Source of the DNA: Nostoc sp. LEGE 12450
Lineage (GTDB): Bacteria > Cyanobacteriota > Cyanobacteriia > Cyanobacteriales > Nostocaceae
Assembly: GCF_015206895.1 (NCBI RefSeq)
Contig: NZ_JADEXU010000015.1
Coordinates: forward strand, 19,550-83,549
Direction: 5' to 3'
Length of the DNA: 64,000 bases
The notes beneath the pieces are model-generated. The model was given only the letters and a program-made list of their open reading frames with translations, made no database searches and was not told where the DNA came from. Shown in pieces: positions 48,777 through 58,621 of this stretch (the stretch's first letter is position 1; the number at the start of each line of letters is the position of its first letter). Position numbers and translations under genes: made by a program.

Positions 48777-51059
48777 TTACCTCTGAGGTAATGGACTTTG
48801 AAATGGGTTAGGTGGAATTGGGTTAATGCTAGGTATAGGAGTAGGCACTACTTTTTTGAGGACTGTGATTACAAATCCTTTTTGCTGGGGTGGTTGCTTA
48901 TTAGATATATCATTAACTTGCAACGTGATTTGAGGTGGGAAGGCAAGATTAACTGGAAACTGCTTTGAGTCACTTAATGCAACTTCATCGCCGTATGGCA
49001 GAAGTTTAACTTGAATATTTTCTTTTTCCCCTTCTACTCTCCAACTCAGGGTAGCAGTTGTTCCTTCGTTGAGAACCAGATTTGGTTGATCGCTACCGTT
49101 GATTGTGAAAGAAACAATCCTAAATGGTTTTGGTAAAATTTCTATTTTAGATTCAGTCTTTTTAAAACTATTTTTTTGACTTCCATTAGAAAGAGCTTTG
49201 ATTTGAAAGGCAAATTTTCCTGCTTTATATGCAGGTATAGGAATATTTATACATCGTAGCTCTTGATTTTGTTGTGTACATAGCTTTTTAAGCTTAGGGT
49301 CTGCAAGATTACCTTGATTAATTTTATAAACAATTGGTTCGCCGTAGGATGTCTCATCATCTGCACTGCCACCAATTTGAATTTGTTGCAGCAGTAATGG
49401 ACGCGCAATAGTCCAACTTAAAAGAATATTTTGACCTTTTATATACTGTGGTTTATCGGCTTGAAAATTAACAACTTCAGCAATTGGTTTCTCAACTATT
49501 TCTACTTGGGTTGTTTGGGTTGCTACTTGATTAGTTCGAGAAAATAACTGTATACCATTTTGATAAGAGGCTTGTAACTGAAAAGTATAATTTCCTTTTG
49601 TTTTCACTCCAGTTTTCACGTTACTACAAATAAGGTTTTGTTCTTCTTGTATCTGACAAAGAGGTGTACTTCCCTTACCCAGTGCTTCAGGAATGCCATT
49701 GCTAAAGTCATAGGTAATAGGCTCGATGGGTTGGGAACCTTTAGCGGTCAGAACCAAATTTTGCAACTGTTTATAGTGGTGAATTTCCCAGTTCAAAGAA
49801 ACCTCATCACCTTCAGTAATTTGAGAGTCTTTTGCACTAAAATTTTCTAGTTTCAAAGGATCGGGATTTAAAATTCGCCAAATGATAAATCCTATCCCTC
49901 CTAATAATCCCAAAATTGCCAAAATTAACAGAATAAATTGCCACAAAGGACGGGGTTTCCATATCAAGCTGCCTTGAGGCAATGTGTTAGGTAGGGGTAA
50001 ATTTTTTTGGTCTTTGATGTCGAGTTGAAAGTTTACCACTAACCCTGCACCAAACCACGGTTTTCGCCACCAAGGTCTGGGTTTGACCGTCAAGTTGGCT
50101 ACAGCACTTCTATTTGGTAATAATCTTATTTCAGTCGGATCAAATTTGTAAGTATATAGTTCTTCTTCGTCTCGACTTTTTAAGCTTAATATCAGTTCAC
50201 GGACAATATTACCCTGGTTCGTTAGTGATAATTCATACTTGCCCAGACTACGGCTAACTTGTCCCAAAATCGTATGAAGTTCTATATCTAAGCGATAATT
50301 TGTCGGAATTTGAATGTACACCAAGTCTAGCAGTACTAGGTCGGGAGAGTTCTCCGAATACAAGCGGATTGTCGGAGAATAGCTTCCTGCGAGTGTATCC
50401 CCAGGTGGGTGAAATTTCAACAATATTTGACCTTTAGTACCAGGGTTCAGTTCTAGTGCAGTAGCTTCCGATACTAATCCAGAACCCTCATATCCGCTTG
50501 CAGGGTAATTAATTGTGAACCAGTCTTCGTCTAAATCTGGACAACTCAAGCGGAACCTATCGACGAGATAAGAGCGATTATCAACTATAACCTCTACTTG
50601 CAGAGGCTCACTAGGATTGAAAATTAGCGGCTTGTTGGGGTTGGTGTTAGGTCTAATGGAAAATGTCGGGTCATTCACCCGAATTGCAGTCTGTTCTTGT
50701 AGCAGAACCTTAATTTGGTTTGGGAAGGTTATGGGTGTATCTTGAGGATAATGTAGAGGTGAATCTACGACTAATGTATAGTCATAGGTTCCGGGAAGAG
50801 TATTTGCGGCAATTTGAAACTCAAATCTTACTTCGTCGCTATTCTGTTGGGAAGCTAATGCTAAACTTTCTCTAGGAGAACTAGACCAACCGGTTAAATT
50901 TTGAAATACTTCGTCAAAAACAAAATGTAAGTCAATAACCGCATCTTGGCCTCCTTGATTGATTACAACAACATAGAGTTCAATAGTATCTCCTGGCATT
51001 CCAAATTGAATTCCAGGTGGGTTGATAATAACTTGCAGTGGATTGAATTTAGCTTGCAT
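48777..51059 (-). CDS. Membrane-anchored multi-Ig-like protein
   Basis: A protein of about 760 residues. The N-terminal half is a series of beta-sandwich (Ig/CARDB-like) domains starting FNPLQVIINPPGIQFGMPGD. It is followed by PRPWWRKPWFGAGL and a single transmembrane helix (WQFILLILAILGLLGGIGFI, near residue 375). The C-terminal half has at least three further Ig-like units of the pattern ITEGDEVSLNWEI, IKGQNILLSWTI and LNEGTTATLSWRV, and a proline-rich tail. Start: ATG at 51059, 14 bases after the upstream stop, with AAGAGAG upstream; upstream in-frame starts would overlap the previous gene. No signal peptide. Paired with the WD40 protein; function unknown. Confidence 0.7.
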   Translation of the reverse strand: MQAKFNPLQVIINPPGIQFGMPGDTIELYVVVINQGGQDAVIDLHFVFDEVFQNLTGWSSSPRESLALASQQNSDEVRFEFQIAANTLPGTYDYTLVVDSPLHYPQDTPITFPNQIKVLLQEQTAIRVNDPTFSIRPNTNPNKPLIFNPSEPLQVEVIVDNRSYLVDRFRLSCPDLDEDWFTINYPASGYEGSGLVSEATALELNPGTKGQILLKFHPPGDTLAGSYSPTIRLYSENSPDLVLLDLVYIQIPTNYRLDIELHTILGQVSRSLGKYELSLTNQGNIVRELILSLKSRDEEELYTYKFDPTEIRLLPNRSAVANLTVKPRPWWRKPWFGAGLVVNFQLDIKDQKNLPLPNTLPQGSLIWKPRPLWQFILLILAILGLLGGIGFIIWRILNPDPLKLENFSAKDSQITEGDEVSLNWEIHHYKQLQNLVLTAKGSQPIEPITYDFSNGIPEALGKGSTPLCQIQEEQNLICSNVKTGVKTKGNYTFQLQASYQNGIQLFSRTNQVATQTTQVEIVEKPIAEVVNFQADKPQYIKGQNILLSWTIARPLLLQQIQIGGSADDETSYGEPIVYKINQGNLADPKLKKLCTQQNQELRCINIPIPAYKAGKFAFQIKALSNGSQKNSFKKTESKIEILPKPFRIVSFTINGSDQPNLVLNEGTTATLSWRVEGEKENIQVKLLPYGDEVALSDSKQFPVNLAFPPQITLQVNDISNKQPPQQKGFVITVLKKVVPTPIPSINPIPPNPFQSPLPQR

Positions 51060-51072
51060 ATCATTGACTCTC

Positions 51073-53307
51073 TTATTTGATGCGGTGTAGTTTGACTTGA
51101 AAATCTTCACCACCACTAACAATCATGGTTCCTTGATTAGTTTTCAAGTCGATACTATTGATTTTTTTAGAGCTTTGGTAAATTGTTTTACCTTCTGCTG
51201 CCTTTATTTTGTCAAGCTTATGTTCGGGAGTTAAGTACCAAAGCACCACTCGTCCATCATCGCCACCACTTACTAGCAAACTACCATCATCGCTAAATGC
51301 CAGACTACGCACAGATGTTTTTGATGCTGACCAGCGATCTATTGGCGAACAATTGAGTTCATTAACTTTTTCCTGCGGATTGGGATTTTTGAGAGTCTGG
51401 CACTGATTCAAATTCCAAATCGTAATGAATCCTGCTGAATCGGAGGTTGCTAGGATTTTTTCTGTCGAGTTAGGAACAAAAGCCAATCCCCAAATATAGT
51501 CTTCACGCCCAACTAATGGGTCTAGTTTTTCTAGATTTTGCACTGATAAACCTGGGAATTTTTTATCAGATTGAGTTGGGTTCCACTGCCACAAGATGAA
51601 ACGCTTAAAGTTCCCGGCAATTACTAGAGTTTTGGCATCTGGACTGAGATTTAATGCCCGGACTTGGAAACCTGATAGTTTCAATGTACTTTGTACGTCG
51701 ATAACTTGCGGTTCTGGCAGAAAATCGCTGTTAGGCGCTGATCTTGACCATAATCTAACTTTACCACTGCCGTAACCACTGAATAAGTTAAGTGAGTTGG
51801 AGGTAAAAGCTAAGTCAAAGACGCGATCGCCTTTTGCTTTAGGATCTTTAAGGTCTTGAAGTTCGCTAATCTTTAGACCTGATGGTACATCTCTAAGTTC
51901 AATTACACCATTATCAAGACCAACGGCAACACGATCATTTTGTAATGGCATGAAGCGTAAGACTTCTACAGCATCATCGGTAATCGCCATTAAACCTTTG
52001 GGCTGTTGCCGTTGGTCGCAAGCTACGGGTTGCCCAGCGTATGTTACTGTGTCATCAGGGTTTAAGCTGTCAGCAGCAATTCTCCAAAGTCTTAATGTAC
52101 AATCATCTGAGCCACTGACCACAGATAAACCAATACCACTAAAGCGTATTGAGTTTACAGAACGAGTATGCATTATATCTCTTGGTTGCAGTATTAATGC
52201 TAGGAGTGCAGCTAAGAGTGCGATCGCAGCTAGCTGTAGCCATAGAGGTATAATTGGCAAAGCCTCCACTTCTAATGTCTGCGTGGCGGGGTCTGTACTC
52301 CCTAAACGTTGGTCGGATAATTCAGATTTAGCCTCTAATAAAAGAGTTTTACCGATTCCTACCCAAGGGCGTTTTGTTTTAACGTCAAGGATGACCTTAC
52401 TTGTTTCTCCTAAATGGAGATTGGCGTTTTCAGGAAGCTTTTTGAAAGTACATTTTCGCCAGTCTCTACCCTGTACCTGGACATTAATTTGCTGGTTGAG
52501 GTTGCTAGCGTTTTTAAATAGTAATTCAAAGGAAGCTGTATCAGATTTCCAGTCAGGCAACCATGCCGATTTACTAGGAATTTTGAGGTGTTTTTGAGTG
52601 GTGGTAAAGTCTATAAAACCCACCGGTAAGACTTCAATGTTGCCTTCAGCATTGATTGGATAACCATTATTGCTAACAGCTTCAATAGTAAAAGGGTAAT
52701 TTTGGCTGGGTGCTTGCACTACAGAAGGAGGTTGGCATTGAAATGTGGCTTCTGCTAATCCACCTGGATCTAGAGATAATCGGCGTTCTGCACTACCTGT
52801 TAGCCAAGATGGATCAACACCCGTAAAACGTAGCCCCACATCAGTTGGTTGTTGCCCCAAGTTCCGCACCCGTACTGGTATATCTACTGAATTGCGTGGA
52901 TAAACTTGAAACTCTCGCACAGGCAATTCGACACTTAAGTGTGTCGGTCTGTTATCTCGTTCGATTTTCAGCCTTAGCACAAGTCTGCACTGTTGTGCTA
53001 ATTGCGGCGAAAAAATATTAACCATCAGGTTGACAGTACCGACAAATCCTGGAATGGGTGTATTGAATATGAAGACTTGAAATATAGTACTGCTTCCTGG
53101 TGGTTTAGCTGCTGCCACCTCTGGTTCGAGCCGATACCATCGGTATCCAGTGTTCCGGGTTTCTCCGGCGGCGGTAATTTCTACCTGAAAATTGACAAAG
53201 CGATCGCTGTCATTATTGACAGTTACCTCAAATGATACAGGAGTATCACCTGGACGAAACGTTAGGTTCTGAGTAGAAAGGCTAGCATTAATAACACTTT
53301 TTTCCAT
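51073..53307 (-). CDS. Membrane-anchored Ig-like/WD40 protein
   Basis: A 744-residue protein with the same plan as its downstream neighbour: N-terminal Ig-like domains (LTFRPGDTPVSFEVTVNNDS; RPTHLSVELPVREFQVYPRN), the KRPWVGIGKTLLLEAKSELS segment, and one transmembrane helix (LWLQLAAIALLAALLALILQ, near 355-375). Its C-terminal half is instead a WD40 propeller: SIRFSGIGLSVVSGSDDCTL with LRLW, KLSGFQVRALNLSPDAKTLV, VRSLAFSDDGSLLVSGGDDG and a final IVSGGEDFQVKLHRIK. No signal peptide. Thirteen bases separate it from the next gene, so one operon. The pair may form a membrane scaffold; the role is unknown. Confidence 0.75.
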   Translation of the reverse strand: MEKSVINASLSTQNLTFRPGDTPVSFEVTVNNDSDRFVNFQVEITAAGETRNTGYRWYRLEPEVAAAKPPGSSTIFQVFIFNTPIPGFVGTVNLMVNIFSPQLAQQCRLVLRLKIERDNRPTHLSVELPVREFQVYPRNSVDIPVRVRNLGQQPTDVGLRFTGVDPSWLTGSAERRLSLDPGGLAEATFQCQPPSVVQAPSQNYPFTIEAVSNNGYPINAEGNIEVLPVGFIDFTTTQKHLKIPSKSAWLPDWKSDTASFELLFKNASNLNQQINVQVQGRDWRKCTFKKLPENANLHLGETSKVILDVKTKRPWVGIGKTLLLEAKSELSDQRLGSTDPATQTLEVEALPIIPLWLQLAAIALLAALLALILQPRDIMHTRSVNSIRFSGIGLSVVSGSDDCTLRLWRIAADSLNPDDTVTYAGQPVACDQRQQPKGLMAITDDAVEVLRFMPLQNDRVAVGLDNGVIELRDVPSGLKISELQDLKDPKAKGDRVFDLAFTSNSLNLFSGYGSGKVRLWSRSAPNSDFLPEPQVIDVQSTLKLSGFQVRALNLSPDAKTLVIAGNFKRFILWQWNPTQSDKKFPGLSVQNLEKLDPLVGREDYIWGLAFVPNSTEKILATSDSAGFITIWNLNQCQTLKNPNPQEKVNELNCSPIDRWSASKTSVRSLAFSDDGSLLVSGGDDGRVVLWYLTPEHKLDKIKAAEGKTIYQSSKKINSIDLKTNQGTMIVSGGEDFQVKLHRIK

Positions 53308-53981
53308 GCTATTATTTATACTATTTTATTATTTTCCATGACTAATACTATTAAAAAATTAATATCTGCGAAAAAGTGACAATCGTTTTTTTGGTTTGAT
53401 TATTCAAATGTATATATTCAATATTGTGTAATAAATTTCTCAATTGATAAAAGTCATTTTCATAAAAGCTATATATTATATTCAAATAAAAATTAATCAA
53501 TTGGATATCTGTCACAATTCCCAATAAAGCTTGATAACCCAAGTTTATGGGCGAAGAATTGAGTGTTTCTGATAAAACTACCACAAAAACTGATTTTTAG
53601 TACCCATACCAAATATTTGTTTAAGAACTCAGTAAAAATACATATTTATTATTGCTTTACAAAAGTAGCAAATTGCTATAGTTAACTGAATGGTGATTGA
53701 TAGAATACGTAAATTTTCTGATATATTTTTAATTATTTATATAAGTAGCTATTTGGGAAAAACTCCTATATAAAGTATTGGTTTTAGTACTAAATTAGTT
53801 GTCCAATGTTTATGAGCCAATATTTATCAATCTATCAATTTTCACACGTCTAAGAGAGATAATACTGGGTTAGGGAGCGATCGCGTTTTAGTTGTGTTTT
53901 AGTGAAAGCGATGCGATCGTCTGTACTATATGCTATTTTATACTTAGCTAATTTAACCATTTTTATTTGAGGAACTTACCT
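53308..53981. other. AT-rich intergenic before the ParA-like gene
   Basis: About 670 bases without a reliable gene. A 77-codon leftward frame (53351-53584) has low-complexity AT-driven composition and no ribosome binding site. The promoters of the Ig/WD40 operon (leftward) and the ParA-like gene (rightward) should be here; two HIP1-like GCGATCG sequences lie near 53880-53920. Confidence 0.4.
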
Positions 53982-55058
53982 ATGAGTATTAGTATTTATG
54001 CCTTTTACAACAATAAAGGTGGTGTTGGTAAAACAACGCTTTGTTCTAACGCTGCAACACTTTATGCTGAAAAAAACCCAAAAACCCAAGTTTTAGTTAT
54101 TGATATGTGTCCTCAAGCAAATATCTCTCAATTTCTGCTTGGAGGAGGCAAAAAAGGATACCAAATAAATCAAAGGCTACAATCTTCAGCTACTAGAAAA
54201 AATATCGTTGGGTTTATAGATTGGCTTTTAAAGGGAAACTCAAACTTCCGAAAACCTAATACTTCATATCAAGTTCCAGTGTACCGTTACAATCCAAATA
54301 TATCAGAAAATTTATATTTAATAGCTGGTGATTCTTTTTTAGAGTCTCTTTCATTAGCTTTAAACTATGCAGTTATTAATCCGGCAAATATAAAAGCATG
54401 GTCAGAATACATGACCGCTATAAGAAGATTATGTGAATATGAATATAATAGTGAAACTTATAAAGATATGGTTGTTTTTATAGATTGCAATCCTAGCTTT
54501 TCTATATATACACAAATGGCTCTAGTTTCTTCAGATAAAATTGTGGTTCCAATGATGGCAGATTTTAGCTCTCTTGAAGGCATAAAAAGTCTTTTTATGC
54601 TACTTTTTGGGAAATATCCTTCTGCCGCTTTGAAACAGTATGCTGATGGTATCATTACTTTTAATAATCAAGTAGAACACTTTCAACTGAAATTGCCACT
54701 AATTTACGAGTTTGTTTTTAATAACTATACAATTAAGGATGGAGTTGCAACAGCATTTGATTCTATAAGAACAGAACTAATTGATTTTTGTTACGAGCAA
54801 TTTAATAAATTTCCTTCATTATTTGCACCTTGTCAACACACCCCAACTTCTAGCAAGGAATGGGAAAACTATTATTTTTCAGGCATAAAAGATTTTCACA
54901 CATCGGGTAAAGTATCATCCTCTCTTGGAATTCCTATGTCTATGCTTCCCAAAGAGTCTAAATATATAATGCCAGATGGTAGTGTTGTTAGACTTCCTAT
55001 TAGTAACTACTCACAAGCTTTAGAAGAAATAGAATTATTTGTGGACAAGATACACTAA
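53982..55058 (+). CDS. ParA/MinD-type ATPase (orphan)
   Basis: A 358-residue P-loop ATPase of the ParA class: deviant Walker A NNKGGVGKTTLCSNAATLYA with signature Lys12 and Lys17, Walker A'-like VLVIDMCPQANIS and Walker B VVFIDCNPSFSIYTQMALVS. Such proteins position DNA, plasmids or protein machines. No parB or centromere-like repeat follows. The start ATG at 53982 has TTGAGGAAC upstream. It is longer than usual ParA, with a helical C-terminal region of unknown role, and its A+T content is higher than that of the flanking suf genes, hinting at acquisition from a mobile element. Confidence 0.82.
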   Translation: MSISIYAFYNNKGGVGKTTLCSNAATLYAEKNPKTQVLVIDMCPQANISQFLLGGGKKGYQINQRLQSSATRKNIVGFIDWLLKGNSNFRKPNTSYQVPVYRYNPNISENLYLIAGDSFLESLSLALNYAVINPANIKAWSEYMTAIRRLCEYEYNSETYKDMVVFIDCNPSFSIYTQMALVSSDKIVVPMMADFSSLEGIKSLFMLLFGKYPSAALKQYADGIITFNNQVEHFQLKLPLIYEFVFNNYTIKDGVATAFDSIRTELIDFCYEQFNKFPSLFAPCQHTPTSSKEWENYYFSGIKDFHTSGKVSSSLGIPMSMLPKESKYIMPDGSVVRLPISNYSQALEEIELFVDKIH

Positions 55059-55082
55059 ATTTTACCTGAAAAAGGTAAAATT
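55058..55082. terminator. Bidirectional hairpin between convergent genes
   Basis: AATTTTACCT-gaaaa-AGGTAAAATT, 10-bp perfect arms between the ParA-like gene and the convergent Uma2-family gene. A+T-rich stem with flanking A/T runs. Confidence 0.55.
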
Positions 55083-55092
55083 CTCGACTCCA

Positions 55093-55725
55093 TTATCTTA
55101 TCTTTTTCCTCACCGAAGCACGAAATGATTTGAGCAAAGCAATTTCACCGATACTTTTACTCTGCTCAATAAATCTACTTATCTCACTCACTGATATTAT
55201 AGGGAAAGCAATACTAAACTTACACTCGACATATTGACCTTCTACCAACTGATAAAATTTTAAATCTTGCCCATCATATCTCCAAAGTTCAGTTACACCC
55301 AACGCTGAATAAATTCCCAATTTGTTAAGTGAACTACTGGTAATGTCAATCTCAATTGCTAAGTCAGGCGGCGGATCATTTTCTAAATCTAAAGTTTGCT
55401 TACCCCTAATAGCTAGTTCATTCTGGATATAATAGCAAGTATCTGGTTCTATTCCCCGCTTTGATATTTTCCGTTTCAATGTTGTTGAACCAGCACTTCT
55501 CACTTCAATCCCTAATTCTTCAGCTAAAGCAATAATAAAATTACCAAAATTACTTTTGGGGTTTTCGTGTTCAAAAAGTGGAGTCATGATTTCTAAAACA
55601 CCGCAGTCATAAGCAAACCGAGAACCTCTATCTTCACCTGTATCTCTCAACAAGGCTTCAAAGGTTTCCCAGCTAATATTATGTAGCACTGTTCTTTGTT
55701 CAGCAGGTGTTGATTTGACAAGCAT
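55093..55725 (-). CDS. Uma2-family (DUF820) putative endonuclease
   Basis: A 210-residue protein of the large cyanobacterial Uma2 family with a restriction-endonuclease-like fold. Motifs: SWETFEALL, GVLEIMTPLFEHE, RGIEPDTCYYIQNE and the likely catalytic DPPPDLAIEIDITSSSLNK (Asp...Glu-x-Asp), then YSALGVTELWRYDG. The biological role of these multicopy genes is unclear; a nuclease linked to mobile DNA or repair is inferred from the fold. Stands alone with its own promoter region. Confidence 0.88.
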   Translation of the reverse strand: MLVKSTPAEQRTVLHNISWETFEALLRDTGEDRGSRFAYDCGVLEIMTPLFEHENPKSNFGNFIIALAEELGIEVRSAGSTTLKRKISKRGIEPDTCYYIQNELAIRGKQTLDLENDPPPDLAIEIDITSSSLNKLGIYSALGVTELWRYDGQDLKFYQLVEGQYVECKFSIAFPIISVSEISRFIEQSKSIGEIALLKSFRASVRKKIR

Positions 55726-55879
55726 ATTACAATACTTATTCTGTCAGGATATTAGATAAAATCTCGATAATTTTACCTATCTCATTAATATAATATTCGC
55801 TCAAGTCAATTTCAACCATTTGACCAAGAAAATAAGTTTCGAAAACTTTAGTTTATCCTATAAATAATCCAGATAATTA

Positions 55880-55927
55880 AATTGTGCCAACTATTAGCAA
55901 GATATGTTGCTGATATTTGGCACAATT
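55880..55927 (-). terminator. Terminator of the suf operon
   Basis: AATTGTGCCAA and TTGGCACAATT (11-bp arms) enclose a second small stem TTAGCAA/TTGCTGA. On the minus strand it follows the sufS stop by about 22 bases and is followed by TAATTATC. Confidence 0.65.
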
Positions 55928-55949
55928 AGTATCTGAATATTTTGTAACT

Positions 55950-57212
55950 TTAAGCAAGGAAACCTGCAAAAAAGTCGAGAGTTTCTTTCAGTGCTTTGAT
56001 GAAAATATCAATTTCTTCGCGGGTGTTGTAGAAAGATAGACTTGCTCTTGCGGTTGCAGCAAGACCTAAGTAACGGTGTAATGGTTGAGTACAGTGATGT
56101 CCAGAACGGATGGCAACGCCTTCTTGATCTAATAATGTAGATAAGTCGTTAGCGTGAACTTCTCCGGCTGTGAACGACGCAAGAGCGGCTCTACCCTCAC
56201 CTTTTGCATTTGGTTTGGGGCCGTAAATTCTAATTTGGGGAATTTGCTCTAATTGTTGGAACAAATAAGCTGTTAATTCTGCTTCGTAGGCGTGGATTTT
56301 ATCCATACCGATACTGCTAAGATAATCTATCGCAGCACCAAGTGCGATCGCTTCTCCAATTGCAGGTGTACCAGCTTCAAATTTATGCGGTAATTCTGCA
56401 TAAGTTGAATGGTCTAAATACACCTCTGCAATCATCTCACCACCACCAAAAAATGGTGGCATTGATTCTAATAATTCCAACTTGCCATACAGAAATCCTA
56501 TCCCAGTTGGAGCGCACATTTTATGGCCGGAAGCTACCAACCAATCACAATCTATTTTCTGTACATCAACAGGGAAGTGGGGAACACTTTGGCAAGCATC
56601 AACTAAGAATTTAGCACCGTGGCTGTGAGCGATCGCACCAATTTCTTCCACTGGATTAATGCAGCCCAAAGCATTAGAAATATGCACCACTGACACCAAC
56701 TTTGTTTTGTCGGAAATCAGCTTTTTAAACTGTTCCAAATCAAAAGTTTCTTCTGGTGTTAATTCTACAAATTTAAGTACTGCACCCGTTTTTTGTGCCA
56801 CCAATTGCCAAGGTACAATATTACTGTGGTGTTCCATCACCGACAGAATAATTTCATCCCCAGGCTGCAAATTATTCATTCCCCAGCTATAAGCAACTAG
56901 GTTAATCGCTTCACTTGCGTTGCGGGTGTAGACGATTTCCTGACGCGATGCAGCATTGATGAATTTGGCAACTTTATCTCTAGCACCTTCATAAGCATCA
57001 GTAGCTTTAGCACTCAGAGAATGAGCGCCTCGATGGACGTTAGCATTATATTGCTCGTAATAATCCCGTAGGGTATTTAATACGAACAAAGGCTTTTGCG
57101 ATGTCGCAGCATTATCGAGATAAACCAAGGGTTTCTCATTGACTTCCTGATGCAATATCGGGAAGTCAGCGCGAACTTTATCAGCAAGGGTTTTGGTAGG
57201 AGTAAAAGTCAT
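55950..57212 (-). CDS. sufS: Cysteine desulfurase SufS
   Basis: A 420-residue PLP enzyme of the group II cysteine desulfurases that takes sulfur from cysteine for Fe-S cluster assembly. Seen: [12 protein letters not shown], the cofactor-contact [19 protein letters not shown], the PLP lysine in [17 protein letters not shown] and the active cysteine in [16 protein letters not shown]. Last gene of sufB-C-D-S, 14 bases after sufD. No sufE is adjacent. Confidence 0.96.
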   Translation of the reverse strand: MTFTPTKTLADKVRADFPILHQEVNEKPLVYLDNAATSQKPLFVLNTLRDYYEQYNANVHRGAHSLSAKATDAYEGARDKVAKFINAASRQEIVYTRNASEAINLVAYSWGMNNLQPGDEIILSVMEHHSNIVPWQLVAQKTGAVLKFVELTPEETFDLEQFKKLISDKTKLVSVVHISNALGCINPVEEIGAIAHSHGAKFLVDACQSVPHFPVDVQKIDCDWLVASGHKMCAPTGIGFLYGKLELLESMPPFFGGGEMIAEVYLDHSTYAELPHKFEAGTPAIGEAIALGAAIDYLSSIGMDKIHAYEAELTAYLFQQLEQIPQIRIYGPKPNAKGEGRAALASFTAGEVHANDLSTLLDQEGVAIRSGHHCTQPLHRYLGLAATARASLSFYNTREEIDIFIKALKETLDFFAGFLA

Positions 57213-57226
57213 TGGTAGATTAGTTA

Positions 57227-58621
57227 TTACTCATTAGTCAGGGACTTGAGATTATTCACTGTGTTTAAAAGGATTTCTCGCAGAGAGGGAATCGGTATTT
57301 GGTTGATAACTTCAGCAGCGAAGGCGTTAATTAACAACTTCCGAGCATCATTTTCATCAATTCCCCGACTTTGCAGATAGAATATTTCGTCATCTTCTAA
57401 TTGGCTAACAGTAGCACCGTGAGCGCATTTGACATTATCGGCAGTAATTTCCAGTTGGGGTTTGGTATCAACTCTGGCTTTAGACGATAGCAGCAAATTG
57501 CGATTCAACTGGGATGCATTTGTTAACTGCGCTAGTTTGGGTACAAAAACTTTACCATTGAACACCGCATGAGCGCGATCGCCTACAATACATTTATGCA
57601 ATTGGTCACTTGTACCGTGGGGATAGTTGAGTGCGATCGCACTGTGAGTATCAGACAATTGCTTACCAGAAATTATCGTCAAACCATTGAGAGTAGTTTG
57701 TGTCTGCTCACCAGTTTGCAAAATCTCTAAATTGTGCCGTGACAACTTTGCACCTAAAGTTATGGCATGACAAGTATATCGACTATCACGAGCCTGTGCG
57801 ATCGCAGTTTTCCCAACATGAAAAGCCTCTGCACCTTCCCACTCAACCCTAGTGTGACTCACTTGGGCATTGTCACCAACCCAAATTTCCGTAACCGCGT
57901 TAGTTAAATATACTCCCTCTTCCTTTGCGCTCTTGGCGTCTTCTCTACGAGACGCTGCGCGAAGGCGGTTCGTATACTCTTCAACCAACGTCACCTGCGA
58001 ACCACTTTCCGCCACCACCAAACAACGCGGCTGCGAAATCGTCGCCGTCTCACTCACAACCGAAATAAACACCAAATGAATTGGCGTTTCAACTACCACA
58101 TTCTTCTTCACCCACACCACAGCTGCATCAGTTATCCCAGCCGTATTGAGAGCAGTAAAAACTTCCTGCGCTCCCTCAGCTTGAGCTAAATACTGCCGTA
58201 CACCTTCCTGCTCAACCGCAGACAAACCAGCCAAATTACTCACCACAATTCCAGATGGTAAATCTGAAACTGCTGAGAACTCCGGCGCAAAAACGCCATT
58301 CACAAATACCAAACGACTATTAGCCGCCTCTGGCAAAATATCAAATTCTAGAGACGCAAAATTTCCCGCCTCTACATTAAATTGCACCTTTCGTAGAGAC
58401 GACAAATCAGTAAATCGCCATTCTTCCTCGCGGGTAGTCGGGAGAATCGAGTGACGTACCCAATTTGCAGCACTTTGGCGTAATTCCTGCAACCAACCTT
58501 CTGTTTTAGTTGCTGTTACTTGATTTAACAACCCAGTCAGATAATCATCTCTATCTAACATCGATGTCAAACTGACTGCATTTGAATTAGGTATTGGACT
58601 AGGAGATACTTGAATATTCAT
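57227..58621 (-). CDS. sufD: Fe-S cluster scaffold subunit SufD, with an in-frame repeat insertion
   Basis: A 464-residue partner of SufB and SufC in the SufBC2D scaffold. The C-terminal beta-helix core is recognisable: [40 protein letters not shown], and the final [20 protein letters not shown] and [17 protein letters not shown]. Inside the core, after LVEEY, the 19 residues [19 protein letters not shown] (57917-57973) are basic and charged and are encoded by a dispersed repeat sequence, then [11 protein letters not shown] resumes. Homologs as I remember them lack this segment. The frame is kept, so the protein is probably functional with an exposed loop. Stop and start with sufC overlap by one base. 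Confidence 0.94.
   Translation of the reverse strand: MNIQVSPSPIPNSNAVSLTSMLDRDDYLTGLLNQVTATKTEGWLQELRQSAANWVRHSILPTTREEEWRFTDLSSLRKVQFNVEAGNFASLEFDILPEAANSRLVFVNGVFAPEFSAVSDLPSGIVVSNLAGLSAVEQEGVRQYLAQAEGAQEVFTALNTAGITDAAVVWVKKNVVVETPIHLVFISVVSETATISQPRCLVVAESGSQVTLVEEYTNRLRAASRREDAKSAKEEGVYLTNAVTEIWVGDNAQVSHTRVEWEGAEAFHVGKTAIAQARDSRYTCHAITLGAKLSRHNLEILQTGEQTQTTLNGLTIISGKQLSDTHSAIALNYPHGTSDQLHKCIVGDRAHAVFNGKVFVPKLAQLTNASQLNRNLLLSSKARVDTKPQLEITADNVKCAHGATVSQLEDDEIFYLQSRGIDENDARKLLINAFAAEVINQIPIPSLREILLNTVNNLKSLTNE
57917..57973. repeat. Small dispersed repeat inserted in frame in sufD
   Basis: 57 bp (19 codons), minus-strand sequence from ACGAACCGCC to AAAGGAAGAG. It combines two motifs common in Nostoc intergenic DNA: GCGCAGCGTCTCGTAGAGAA and GACGCCAAGAGCGCAAAGGA. 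A relative of the second motif lies just before sufC (59421-59455). Confidence 0.6.

Noticed and set aside
51950..52597. 215-codon plus frame opposite the WD40 protein
   Set aside because: Antisense to a clear Ig/WD40 coding sequence; cysteine- and serine-rich shadow typical of reverse frames.
53351..53584. 77-codon minus frame
   Set aside because: AT-rich, starts with GTG without a ribosome binding site, no recognisable pattern.
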